The translations under genes were made by a program, and so were the position numbers. Positions 36,037-47,462 of a stretch of DNA of 64,000 bases are shown here, one piece after another; the first letter of the stretch is position 1, and every line of letters begins with the position of its first letter. This DNA is from Paramecium pentaurelia (taxonomy: Eukaryota > Ciliophora > Oligohymenophorea > Peniculida > Parameciidae), in NCBI GenBank assembly GCA_905183005.1, contig CAJJDO010000119.1:62001-126000 (forward strand). Direction: 5' to 3'. The notes under the pieces were generated by a model. It was not told the DNA's origin. It searched no databases and saw only the letters and a program-made list of their open reading frames with translations.

Positions 36037-37209
36037 ATCAAATAATAGTAATCTTAATGTAGTTTATATAATCTATTTTTAAATTTATAAAATTAATAAC
36101 ATAAATAATACTAAATTTTTGATGTTAAAAAACTGAAGCAAACATTATAGTTTATTATAAAAACTACATTTTTATTATCTAATCTAATTTTTCTTTTTGT
36201 TAAAATTTCCCTTTTAATTATAAGCTTTCTTTAATTCAAAATATTTTGATAAAATTAAAAAAAATAAAATAGAATATTGTACAATTTTTTAGTACTATCC
36301 TAACAAATTAACTAATGCATTTAATTTATAAAATAGAAATAAAAAGTATTTTGAATTCTACAAAAATTTGGAAAATAATATTAAAAAATTTCTTGATTTG
36401 ATTTTATAAAATAACAAATTTAGATTTTTCTAAAATAATATTATTTATACTTCAAGATGAGAATGATTCAGTAATACATCAAAATAATATTGTATTCTTT
36501 CATCAAATTATTAAAGTCATGTCTATATGATAATAAAATTTTTTATAATATTGTAAATAGTAATTAGTAAAAATGGAGTATCTAAACAAAACTATAAATT
36601 TATATACAGATTAAATTAATCAAAATCTTCAGATTTATTAGTATAAATTGATCTTTATAATTAAAATGTATGATTTTAAATATATTAAGATTTAAACTTC
36701 AATATATTATAAATTATATTGAGTTACTCAATAAAATAATCTTTCTAGTATTGTATTTTGAAGATAGGCAATATGTGTAAATTGTATTTTTAAATTCTGA
36801 TATTTTAGTAAAAATTGATTAAAAATCAATGATAATGAATGAATGTTTGATTTCTTCAATATGTTATTAAATAGTATAATTAATATATTGATCAAATTAA
36901 ATAGTTGATTTGTATAAGAAAATAAACAAAAAACAATCCTTAGGGACTATAAAATATAAATATCAGATTTGGTTAATGTAATCACAGAACATACAGGCTT
37001 ACTCACGGGTTCGTATGTGAGTAACAACAGCATGCTCTAAGGCCGATAACGAATATTTTCATCATACAAATAGTGTATTAGTTTTTTGTATATTGATAAG
37101 AAAAATAAATATTTTTAATTATGGGTTCTCTCATTATTCATAATACTTATATTTAGTTTTATCTCAAAAAAGTGAAATACAAATTATACAGTTATTATTA
37201 ATTATATAA
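36037..37209. other. 1.2-kb intergenic region with a structured element
   Basis: Very AT-rich and gene-free, between divergent genes, except for the GC-richer hairpin region around 36985-37065, listed separately. Confidence 0.6.
36989..37024 (+). ncRNA. Possible structured RNA with two competing hairpins
   Basis: TTACTCAC (36999-37006) pairs perfectly with GTGAGTAA (37017-37024) around a ten-base GC-richer loop. ACATAC (36989-36994) pairs perfectly with GTATGT (37013-37018). The two helices share bases 37017-37018 and so exclude each other. The surrounding 36985-37065 is much richer in G+C than the flanks and contains the palindrome AGCATGCT. It lies about 190 bp upstream of the first MORN gene. 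It may be a small nuclear or nucleolar RNA, a leader element or a protein-binding site. It matches no tRNA or U-snRNA that I know. Confidence 0.35.
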
Positions 37210-38326
37210 ATGGGAAATAATTGTGCAGGGCAATGTGCTGGCTGTTATAAAAGAGATCTAGAAATTGTCGTAAATATAAGTCCCTATTTTAGAAAAGTGA
37301 GCAGTAACAAATTTTATCAGAGAAACCAATTGAATCTTCTAGTAAACGCAGTTCAAAAAATAATGTTTAACAAAATACAGTATAGTTGGGAAGCAAGAGT
37401 GATTTAACTTAAAAACCTATCACCAAAAGTTTAGTTGATATGGTTGAAGATAAGTAAAAGAAGACAAAAGCAATAGTTAAAATATAATCTCATTGGAGAG
37501 GATATAAAGTTAGAAAGGAAGTTTATTCAATGATAAAGAGTTAAACAAGTGTTAGTAGTCAAGTTAGCAAATCAACAGGGAGTTATTTTGATAGATTAGG
37601 AAATGAGTCAAAATCATAGAAGTATTAAAGAGTTGATTCAATAGATTACTTAAATTATATAATGGACAATGGTTAGGAAATGAGAGACATGGATAAGGAA
37701 TTTAAAAGTGGCCAGATGGAGCCACATATGAAGGAGAATGGTAACATAATAAAGCAAATGGAAAGGGCATATTTCGTCATGCAGATAAAATAGAATATGA
37801 TGGACATTGGAGAAATAACAAAGCAAGTGGATATGGAATATTAAAATCACCAAGTGGAGCTTATTATGAAGGAGAATGGGAAGATGATTTGTAACATGGA
37901 TTTGGAAAAGAGAAATGGGCAGATGGATCATTTTATGAAGGTTAATATGTGAAAGGTATGAAATGTGGAAAGGGTAAATATGTTTGGAGTGATAACAGTT
38001 ATTATGAAGGAGAATGGTTGAATAATAAAATACATGGATAAGGAGTTTATCATTGGATTGATGGGAGAGGATATATTGGATAATGGAAGAATGGAATGAT
38101 GAATGGATAAGGAGAATATAGTTGGATTGATGGTCGCAAATATATTGGAAATTATTTGAATGATTAGAAGCATGGTTATGGAGTATATCGTTGGGTTGAT
38201 GGTAAAGAATACAGAGGGGAATGGTAATTCGGATAATAAAATGGAGAAGGTACTTATATCACTGTTGATGGAAAAAGTAGGAAAGGATAATGGTAAGATG
38301 GTAAACTAGTTAAATGGATTAAATGA
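37210..38326 (+). CDS. MORN-repeat protein with IQ motif and likely N-myristoylation
   Basis: Three exons encode 356 residues. The introns are 37270-37292 and 37622-37644 (23 nt each). The N-terminus MGNNCAGQCAGC has a Gly-2 suited to myristoylation and nearby Cys suited to palmitoylation. An IQ motif follows (AIVKIQSHWRGYKVRKEV), then ten MORN repeats from about residue 130 to the end, each with the YxGxW/F...G.G pattern (for example YYEGEWLNNKIHGQGVYHW). MORN arrays bind membranes or act as scaffolds, and in ciliates they are common in cilia and cortex. Membrane tethering through the acylated N-terminus and calmodulin binding through the IQ motif are inferences. The following gene, 35 bp away, is another MORN protein. 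Confidence 0.9.
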
Positions 38327-38361
38327 TCTTATTTTAAATTAATTTTAACGAATATAAACAC

Positions 38362-39526
38362 ATGAATAATGATGAAAACACATCTTAAAATATCAGTCAT
38401 GATTTAATCATTAAAAAGTGGAGAGATAAAGAAAATTAGTCATTCAATCGTAATTCTACCATATATAGTTCTATCAATTCTGTAATTGAAAGATCATAGC
38501 CATTTTAACATCTTAAATTAATAAATGGGTAATATTGGGGATAAATGAAAACAAATAAGCCTAATGGAATTGGTTCATGTTATTTTAATAATGGAGATTT
38601 TTATTATGGGGAATGGAAAAATAATGTAATTCATGGATTTGGAGTGTACTTTTTTAATGTTGGAGGTTATATTAAAGGAGAATTTAAGGAAGGATTTGCT
38701 GATGGTATATGTGAACTCTAGTATCAAAATGGATAACTCTATTAAGGGCATTTTAAAGTAGGTAAACAATAAGGGATTGGTGTTAAAATTGGTAGAAGAG
38801 GAAAAGAAGTAGTTTAATATAAAGATGGCATACGAGTATGTTTAAATGAAGAACCTTAATTGATGGAGGATATACAAATGATGTTGAAAGATCATTTACC
38901 ATAAATTTATATTCATAACGATAGAGTTGTTTATGGTTTGTAATGTGATCTAACTGGTTTGGGAGTAATTTAGTATACTAATGGCAGAGTAGATTTTGGA
39001 TGGTTTCAAAATGGATCACTTAATGGTAAAGGAAAAATCATCTTTAAGAGTGGAGATATTTATGATGGACTATTGAAAAATGGATTCTTTTAAGGTTAAG
39101 GTAATTTTTTTTGATTAATTTTAAGGCTTTTATTTAAATTACAATTCAAAATAATTGACAGAAGGACAATTCGAAAGAAATCAAATATTATCAATATAAA
39201 AATAAGAGTTTAGGTATCCTCCATATATAAATGAGGATATTTAAATTGTAGATTAAAGGATTCTTATAAAAAATATTCACTTAAAAACTAGACTTTTGAT
39301 TGGCAACAAATAACATAATTCTTCTGAAAAAAAATCTAATAATGTGAACAAGATCTAAAATGGGATTTAACACATGCTTCAATCTATTAAGAAAACATAA
39401 AAAAGTGAAAGTAGTTAACATGAAGAAGTTTTAGACAATCTTTTATCTAGAGTACAATCACCACAATAAAGAAAGAATCTACAATAGATAATTAGTTAAG
39501 TTACATCTCCTTAAAGAATTAGATGA
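38362..39526 (+). CDS. MORN-repeat protein (second, divergent)
   Basis: Two exons encode 379 residues with one intron at 39101-39125 (25 nt, ending AAG). After a Ser/Asn-rich N-terminus of about 50 residues there are about seven MORN-type units in two groups. The first spans about residues 55-140 (FYYGEWKNNVIHGFGVYFF) and the second about 190-245 (GRVDFGWFQNGSLNGKGKI). The C-terminal 130 residues are Gln/Lys/Ser-rich without a domain. The repeats are weaker than in the preceding gene, so the two are neighbours but not obvious recent duplicates. It ends 29 bp before the kinesin gene. Confidence 0.85.
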
Positions 39527-39555
39527 TAATATATATATTATTTCATTTATAATAA

Positions 39556-41457
39556 ATGTAACAATCAAAATTAAATAAATCAACCTTGTAACAACAATCA
39601 ATAAAGGTTTATGTTAGAGTAAGACCTTTATTGAAAAAAGAGTTGGGATAGGAATGCATCATTAAGACTGATCAAGTAGTAATTTGTTCTTAGAAAATAG
39701 TAAAAATATGTAGTGATTGAACAATCTACGCATATACTGAAGTAGGAATATGATTAAGTTTTTGATGAGAAAGTTTCTTAGGCAGAAATATTCAAATTTA
39801 TATCTCCAACCATTCATAAAGCATTGTAAGGATACAATACAACGATTATGGCATATGGTTAAACAGGCAGTGGTATTTCTGTCGTGCTTTTAAATAGGTA
39901 AAACGCATACAATGTTTGGGAGTGACTGGGAATATTCATTGAATATAAGTTTGGGACATTAATCGACATTCATTGATGATTTATAAACAGATTAAAATCA
40001 TGCAGGTATGATACCTAGAACTATTTATACTCTTTTTAATAATTTACAATAGGGTTATTATGTTTACTGTTCATTCTTGTAAATCTACAATGAAAAGATT
40101 TATGATTTATTGCAAGATCACAAAGTACCTCAAGCTCTATAAATTCATGAATCAAAAACAGAAGGGATTTATGTTGGTAAATATAATCCAAGATTTTAGA
40201 ATAATTGACTGAATACGCAGTGAATAATTTATATGATTGTTTGACATTGATGAAGAGAGGAGAGAAGAATAGAATGATCAGACAAACAACAATGAATTTA
40301 AAATCAAGTAGAAGTCACACTATATTTCAATTATTAATTGAAACAAGTAAAGCTGATTCAGGTGGATAATTATTGAGATCAAAAATCAATTTATGTGATT
40401 TAGCTGGATCAGAGAAAATAAATAAATAAGACTCAATGACAAATGCTCATTTAAATGAATTAAAGAGCATTAATTAATCTCTAACAACTTTAGGGAAAGT
40501 AATACAAAACCTATCTCAAAATAATAAAAATATTAATAAATTACCTATCCCATATAGAGAATCGAAAATTACTAGATTATTATAAGATAGTCTTGGTGGT
40601 AATACATTAACTAATATATTTGTCAATGTTGCTCCAAATATATATAATATTGATGAGACTGCAAATTCATTGAAATTTGCTTAAAGAGCTCGAAATATTA
40701 CATAAATAGTATAAGCGAATTCAATTAATGCAACAGATCAAGAATTGGTTAATAAATTATTGAAGGAGGTAGATAATATATTTGAATATAGATTGACTAT
40801 TTGAAACAGTTACTTAATATGAAGAGAAAAGGATTGAATAGCAATGATATTCATTTTAAATTAATGAAAATTTAAGAGGAGAATGAGAGATTGAGATAAG
40901 CAAATTTATCAGTAAATGAAGTTGAGAAATTGATGTAAGAAAATAGGAAGATGAGGGAGGAATTATAAAAGTTGTAATCTTAATCTCATGAAAACTCAGA
41001 AAGTTCTCATTTAATGAAACATGGATCTGAGGAAGGATTTTCAGGATCAGAAGTTGATAAACAATATAATACTTATTAATAGACAAAGCTCTCGAATAAT
41101 GGTCTATTAATAGTGAGTAATCCAAGTATGTAGAAGACTGAAGTGACTGTTCGTTATAAGGATAGAGGAAATAAAATGCAAACTAAATTGGGATATGTTG
41201 AAGCTAGTGATTAAATGTTATAAAGGGAAAAGAGATTAATGAGTGAGAGAAAGAGAGTAATTGAGAGATTAGAATTGTTAGAATAGTTGTAATTCAAGAA
41301 TAATCTAAATTCTTCTTTACCATTAAATGGAAAGATTCCTAAACCATCAAAGAAATACTCATACAATTTATTAAATAGAACTGTGGAAGAGGAAAGGATA
41401 AGTCTACCAAAATTAAAGATTGCAGAAAGGAAACTAATTCATGATTAATTAATATGA
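39556..41457 (+). CDS. Kinesin with N-terminal motor domain
   Basis: Five exons encode 601 residues. The introns are 39676-39700, 39873-39897, 40177-40199 and 40769-40791. The motor domain fills residues about 10-370. It has KVYVRVRPL, the P-loop AYGQTGSGKTHTMFG, switch I NLKSSRSHTIF, switch II LCDLAGSEK, PYRESKITRLLQDSLGG and FAQRARNI. Next comes a neck and coiled coil (about 380-450), then a Ser-rich and basic tail with a second short coiled coil (MSERKRVIERLELLEQLQ). An N-terminal motor followed by a short tail fits a plus-end motor. The subfamily is not clear, although the chromokinesin, kinesin-8 and kinesin-9 groups are options. Its stop overlaps the start codon of the next frame. Confidence 0.94.
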
Positions 41458-41909
41458 ATAAATAAACTAAAATTTATGCATATAAACCATAAATCAATGT
41501 TTATGTGAATGGTTACTCTGATTTTAAAGCAACCATAGAAGAAAAGTTCATGCGTAGTCAAATGAACAAAAATTATGTTTTTCCAAGAACCAAGGAAGAC
41601 CTATCTGAAAGTCGTTGTGAGGTAAAAAAAACACTTCCGATTAGAAGAAGAACTAATACAGAACCAAACTAAATAGAATTAAACAAATAATCTTAACCTA
41701 AGTCTGCTGAGAAAAAGGAGACTAAATAATTATTAATAAAAGGGTCTTTGACTGATAGAAAAAGTATAAGATAGACAATTCCTTAGTCTTAAATGCTAGC
41801 AGATTAAATTATAAAATAATTTGAATTATATAAAAGGAATAAAAGACTATTAAGTGTTGGAAAATCATTGAGTAGAATAAGAAATTTGTTACAAAAATAA
41901 CAGATGTGA
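41454..41909 (+). CDS. Small basic hypothetical protein, overlapping the kinesin stop
   Basis: A single-exon frame of 151 residues from an ATG at 41454 shares the bases ATGA with the kinesin stop (TGA at 41455-41457). It starts MNKQTKIYAYKPQINVYVNG and is rich in Lys, Arg, Gln and Ser (TLPIRRRTNTEP, SVGKSLSRIRNLL), with gene-like codon use. No domain is recognised. Such an overlap is unusual for a nuclear genome. It could really be the kinesin C-terminus after a one-base assembly error, or a separate gene starting at the next Met (codon 33). Confidence that it is coding is good; confidence in its being independent is low. Confidence 0.6.
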
Positions 41910-41941
41910 ATATAATTTATATTATTTTAATTAATCATTTT

Positions 41942-42768
41942 ATGTAAGAAGTCAAACCTCCTAGAGAATCTTTGGTTAAATATGAGAATCCCATTGAAGT
42001 TAGCAATGTTAATGATGCCACTAGAGGACTTTAAGGAAAAAAGAAAGCTTAGTTATCTCCTTTAGAGTCAAAACCAAATACAGAAGTAAATTATGTATTT
42101 GAAAATTCAAGGATATTTTGAATGCTATTTTGCCACCAATTGAATGGGATCATGAAGGAAAACATTATATATAATATGTGTCACATGTGGCAGCTACCAG
42201 AGAAGATGTTGGAAATTTACAAAAACTTTTGGATGAACGATTGTTAGCACGATAAGCAAGGTATTTTTATTTAAAAAGCTTTATTATAGAGAAACTGGCA
42301 TATGTCCAATAAGAGAAGAATTATTGAGTTAATGTTTTGATGAAATCATCAGATAAGTTACAATCGACTGTCCTGAAAGAGGTATTAAATTTTATTTATT
42401 ATTACTTAGGCTTGTTATTGATGAGAGTGAGAGATGAACTCAAGATGACTATAGCAGCTTATTAAACTTTATACAATTCTTCGGTTACTTTCGGAATGAG
42501 AAAATAATTATAAGCTGAAATGGGGAAAAGTGAATTGGAAGAAAAGATAGTATAGTTGGAGCAGAGGAAATAGAAATTAGAGGAGAAAGTATTAAATACA
42601 TTTATTTAGAGAATCGATTTGCTTAATAAGAAGGATTCATTGGATAAAAAGATTAAAGAAAGAAATCAAATTGAAGAATAAAAAAGAAAATAAGAAATAG
42701 AATTCCTCAAATATTAAGGATAACATTTGGAAGCATTCCTTAAATCTGTTCAACCAGAATTGAAATGA
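41942..42768 (+). CDS. DNALI1: Axonemal inner-arm dynein light chain p28
   Basis: Four exons encode 247 residues, the usual size of the family. The introns are 42086-42111, 42261-42289 and 42382-42409. Family blocks are ILNAILPPIEW, REDVGNLQKLLDERLLARQA and RETGICPIREELLSQCFDEI. They are followed by RQVTIDCPERGLLLMRVRDE and an RKQLQAEMGKSELEE coiled coil to the end. p28 binds the heavy chains of single-headed inner dynein arms and is needed for their assembly and for ciliary waveform. The N-terminal 45 residues are variable. It ends 24 bp before the stop of a convergent small gene. Confidence 0.96.
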
Positions 42769-42791
42769 ATGATGTTATATATATTTATAAA

Positions 42792-42953
42792 TCATTTATA
42801 ATGGTACAATAATACCAAAACATAGCTTATGATTGTTAGAAAACTTAAAAAGGTCACAATGCCATACATTTTCTATTTCTATGTTTTATTGTAATCCGAA
42901 ATAGCTTATAATGTGATTTCAGCTTCTTCTTTTGATCTAGCATATTGATTCAT
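42792..42953 (-). CDS. 53-residue single-pass membrane peptide
   Basis: An intronless frame starts MNQYARSKEEAEITLQAISD. After a charged N-terminus of about 29 residues it has a hydrophobic helix of about 20 residues (GIVTFLSFLTIISYVLVLLY), and it ends in a short HYK tail. Codon use is gene-like. A tail-anchored topology is likely, with the N-terminus in the cytosol. It is too short for standard annotation and the function is unknown. It converges closely on the p28 gene. Confidence 0.6.
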
Positions 42954-43282
42954 TTATATTTTTTTAATTTAATTATGTTACTTAATGTATATATATTTAG
43001 TAAATTATTAATGATATATTGATGGATTTCAATAAATCTTAAAGGTTAATCTACAGTATTTGATAAGATATGTAAAATATTAAATATTTGAAGTAGAATT
43101 TAAGTTTATTTAAATAATGAATCTTTCTAGAATAGAATTATTAAAATAAATCATATAATTATATAAATTTTTTTTTAATAATCTTCATCTTGTTGATTTA
43201 TTAATTTTTATATACTGTTAAACAAGATTTAGACAATAATTAAATTGTATAAATTATATATATACATTTTAATATCAATAAC
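42954..43282. other. AT-rich intergenic stretch
   Basis: About 330 bp without a supported feature. Confidence 0.6.
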
Positions 43283-46079
43283 TCATTTGATCTAAATTTA
43301 ACTTTGAAATTTCTGAATTTATTATTCAATATCTTTTATTAATAATTATTATTTTTTTTTCTTAATCTAAGCTTCTTCAACGCTCTTTTATTATAATAAA
43401 TCAATCCGTTCAAAATTCTATAGTTCTTTTTTAATATTTTATGCAATCTTTTGATATTTATCATCTTATTTATTCATATTTTTTAGAAATGCATCAATTT
43501 TATCTGAATTTGGTTTTTCATTTCCAGTTATTACCATTCTTGGAACAATTAAACCAGGCATTTTTCTTAATTAATTCCAATCAATTCCATCAAAGAATGG
43601 ATGATCTTTAATTTCTTATATGTTATTGTGTCCAATTCTCTTTGTAAATTCTGGCTCCATGAATTTCTTAATTAAATCTGCTGCATTTTAGGATATGCAA
43701 TCTTCCTCATCACCTATTTATGGCCATTCCATTCTCAAATTCAATATATTATCAAATAGTCTTTCAACTGTTGTATCATTGAAAGGTGGCACTCCCACTA
43801 ACATTTCATACATGATGACACCTAAACTCCAATAATCTGTACTAAAATTATCAGAAGATATTCCTTTGATAATTTCAGGAGAGATATAATCTGGAGTTCC
43901 TACAATAGCTTTAGTTTCATTGGATTATTTTTTATGGGATTTATTGATATTGTATTATGGTTCATAATTGATATGATAATTTTGAATCATATCTCCAACA
44001 ATTCCTTTAATTTTAAAATTCTACTACCTCTACAATTATTTCTTTAATTTGGTGTTCATACCTTAAGCAGACAACCCAAAATCTGCCAATTTTGCATGAC
44101 CTTAACTATCTAATAGTATATTATCAGGTTTTAAATCTCTATGTACAATATTATTTTTCCTCAGGTATTCTAATGCTAAGACAATTTCAGCTAAATAGAA
44201 TTGAACATAGGTTTCATCAAGTGCTCCATATACTTTGAGGATATTGGCAAAGTCACCTCCCACCATATATTCTTAGACAAAACAATAGTAATGATCATGA
44301 ACAAAAGAATAATATGCTTTAACAACAAAATCACCAGTCAAAATTTCAAAAATATTACGTTCAGCTTTAAGAGTTTCTAATGAGGAATTAGCACAATCAA
44401 TAATTTTAATAGCATATAAATCTTGTGATGTTTTCTTTTTACATAGTAAGACTCCTCCAAAAGCACCTTAACCTAATGGTTTAATAATATCAAAATCAGC
44501 CATTCTTACTGTATTATTATTTTGATTATCTTTAAATGTTACAACTTCACTATCAGAATTATATCCTTTTTCTTTGAAGATCTCTTTTTAAACATTCATA
44601 TCAACATCATCATCTTCTATAACTTCAGTTTTTAATATTTATTTAGAATTGAAATCATCTTCATCTTCTTCTTCTTCTTCCTCTTTTTATTTCTCCATTT
44701 TAAATTTACTTAATTTTTATATTTATTATGGTCTAGAATGTATATCAGGAGTTAAATGAACAGATTTATTTTTTTCACCAAATAAAGGTTTGATTGCTTT
44801 TGTTTTTGGTTGAAGAGAGTTTTATTTCATCAAAGGATTTTAATTTAATTGATTAGAAAATTTTGAGTGTATAAAGGAGATAGAGTTAGCTTTATTTAAA
44901 AAATTCTTTTTAATGGAATCAATTTAAGATTCAGTTTCTTTATTTTGTATTTATTGTATTTTTTTTAAATGTTCAATTCTATTTTTTAATGAATTTTAAG
45001 CATCAATAATAATTTATTTACTTTATTAATGTGTTATATTTAGTAATGCCATAGATAATTCTGATACTAATAACATATTAGCTTAATAATATAATAAATT
45101 ATATACATTTTAATTCTTCATTTTCAGGTTAATTAAATATCTTTTCTGCATGTTGATATATGGATGATAATGCTTAATTAATTGATCCTAACTCTTCTTC
45201 TTTAACGTCATCTTGTCTAAATACTCTTTTAGATTAATTCTTTAATTCTTTCATTCTATTAATTTAATAATTATAATAATTACAATTTCATTCCTTATTT
45301 AACTTGAATATCATGTTTGATTTAATATGCTTTTTCTGAAATAGAAGCAAGAATTAAGTTCTCTTAAACTAATAATTTTTTAATATTTGCCTTTTCTAAA
45401 CAACCTTAACTATGTTATTACATTATATTCATATTTATTTCTTAGTCACATATTCTACAAACTGAAAGATTGTCTTTTAATATTTGATCTTTCTTTTTTT
45501 GTAAATGTCTACATAACAACATAAGATATACTAGATTTGTTTATTCATAAATATTGAAAACACCTTCAGATGTGAATAATCTAAATCCATTAGTAATTTA
45601 TTTAATACTATTATACATTGATGGATTAAAGATTCTAATTATCTATTATAATAATTGGAACTAATCTTACTTAACACTAACATTCCATTACTTTTATGGT
45701 TGTTATAATCTAAGTTTAGATTACGATTGATTTAGAATAGGTATAGATGAGTATTATGACACCATATCTTGAATTAGATGTTCTAAAGTCTAGCATTCTT
45801 ACTAATCAAGATTTGATTCTATTTGATTCAATTTCATAATCATATCATTTAAATATATGAGTAATCTCGATGTTGCTGAAGACTTATTTCTAAATTAGCA
45901 ATAATTACTTTACTAAATGACATGCTGGTTGTCTTTAAATTCTATTGTAATTACTATAGTAAGTGTTTCTTTTAATGGAAATCCAAAGGAGAATCATCTA
46001 CAATAATTTTCTTGTAAATCAATTCACTCTAATCATGATAATCATGTTAAGACTTTCTACGAACTTTATTTTGTTTCAT
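43283..46079 (-). CDS. AGC protein kinase of the Rim15/IRE/MAST type with zinc-finger-like motif
   Basis: Four exons encode 905 residues. The introns are 45883-45908, 45256-45283 and 45082-45106, and the spliced length is a whole number of codons. The N-terminal 450 residues are helical. They contain a C-x2-C-x11-H-x3-C motif in the context SVCRICDQEIN...QHSQGC, as seen in plant IRE and fungal Rim15 kinases. The kinase domain follows acidic runs: IIKPLGQGAFGGVLL, the ATP-binding Lys in YAIKIID, HRDLKPDNIL and LADFGLS. A long insert of about 55 residues precedes GTPDYISPEII, then DYWSLGVIMYEMLVGVPPF. The insert before the APE-like motif is typical of MAST, Greatwall and Rim15. Rim15/Greatwall kinases control quiescence and mitotic phosphatase in yeast and animals; the role here is not known. 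Confidence 0.92.
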
Positions 46080-46283
46080 TAATTATAATTTATTGCATTA
46101 ATTTGCATCATATATTTATAAAGAGTATAATAATTCTCTCAATAAGAACTTCATATTCTTAAAATCAATATTTCTATATTCAATAATATAGATAATATTC
46201 ATATAATTTAATTGATTATGCTTAACATTAAAAATCAATTAAAATAAGTGTCACATATTAATATTACACATTCTTAATATATA

Positions 46284-46749
46284 TCATTTAATTCTCTTTT
46301 AGAACTATTCATCTTCCCAATCCATTTCATCCCATTTTGGTTAGGTATCAATTTTTTTAATGGGGACAACAGGTGCTTTTTACACTGGAGGTTTAGTAAT
46401 CTGATTACTTTATTTTAATAATTGGGCAACTGATTGTAAATCAGCTTCTTCATTTTCTAAATCAAATTGAATATAATATCCACATAAATGAACAGTTCCA
46501 TTTCCTTTTACTTCAAGCTTTGTTATTTATGATTCAGGTGTAATCTTAATTCTAAGAGGCATTTAGGAGATTTTCTAAGGATCTATATAATCATACTTAA
46601 TTCAATGAGGCTATGACTATTCCATTCATTAATACATTAAGGTTGGTTCCTTTAACCAAAACTGCTTATGATAATACAAATTAATTGTGATCATCTACCT
46701 TCTGAATAGTTTATGATTCCCCTGCAGATAATTATATACCATAAAACAT
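46284..46749 (-). CDS. Nucleoplasmin-like domain protein
   Basis: Two exons encode 147 residues with one intron at 46575-46596 (22 nt). The N-terminus MFYGIQLSAGESQTIQ and the strands VLVKGTNLNVLMNGIVIAS, PLRIKITPESQ and GNGTVHLCGYYIQF fit the nucleoplasmin-like fold. That fold starts plant HD2 deacetylase-like proteins and FKBP-type histone chaperones. The C-terminus is short and acidic with Trp (PKWDEMDWEDEQ) and lacks an FKBP domain. It is probably a small nuclear histone chaperone or nucleolar protein; this is inferred from fold similarity by eye. Both neighbours are more than 200 bp away. Confidence 0.68.
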
Positions 46750-47462
46750 ATTTATTTATAAATATTTTAATTTAAAATCATACTATTATTTATAACCTAA
46801 TAAGTCATATAATTTTGTAGTATTTACATTAACCAACAGAATTATTCAATTTTCATATCAAAATAATCTATTGAAATATAAAGATATCTTTTAAATTCAT
46901 AGATGATACCTAGATATTTATTTTAGTTATTCATTTAGAAATGTTGTTAATTTATTATGAATTTTTATTATATTAATCTAATATAGACGAATTTAAAATT
47001 ATGAATATAAATAAACACATTCTTTAATTCAATTTATTTATTTGAAATACAAAATAACTTTAATTTAATTATATTACTATTATTAGAAATTAAAATCTTA
47101 AATTATATATATATATATTTTAATTCCTCATCTATAGATTACTTTTTAATATATTTATTTCAATATATTATTAAATAATAATTATTATGAATATATTATC
47201 TATATAACAATATTCTAATATATACACTTAACTTTGATTTTCAAACTAAGTATTATTGATATTAATCTTTAATAAATAGATTTTACATAATATTTCTATT
47301 TATTAATATAACAAAATTGTTAATTTGCTTATTTGATTTAAGTTTATTCAAATTTCTATTTGTACATATAAGATACAAAAAAAGAACCCCATTCATAGAT
47401 TATCAACTAAAATTCTCGAATTGTAATTGAAATAAAATATTTACGTGTAATTATTATTAATT
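46750..47462. other. AT-rich intergenic region
   Basis: About 710 bp between divergent genes, with a short TA tract near 47105 and no gene seen. Confidence 0.6.

Noticed and set aside
36985..37065. tRNA gene
   Set aside because: A GGGTTCG string recalls a T-loop, but no cloverleaf, acceptor stem or anticodon arm can be drawn.
37650..38173. Reverse-strand His/Leu-rich frames
   Set aside because: Antisense to the MORN repeats; the regular His/Leu pattern mirrors the repeat codons.
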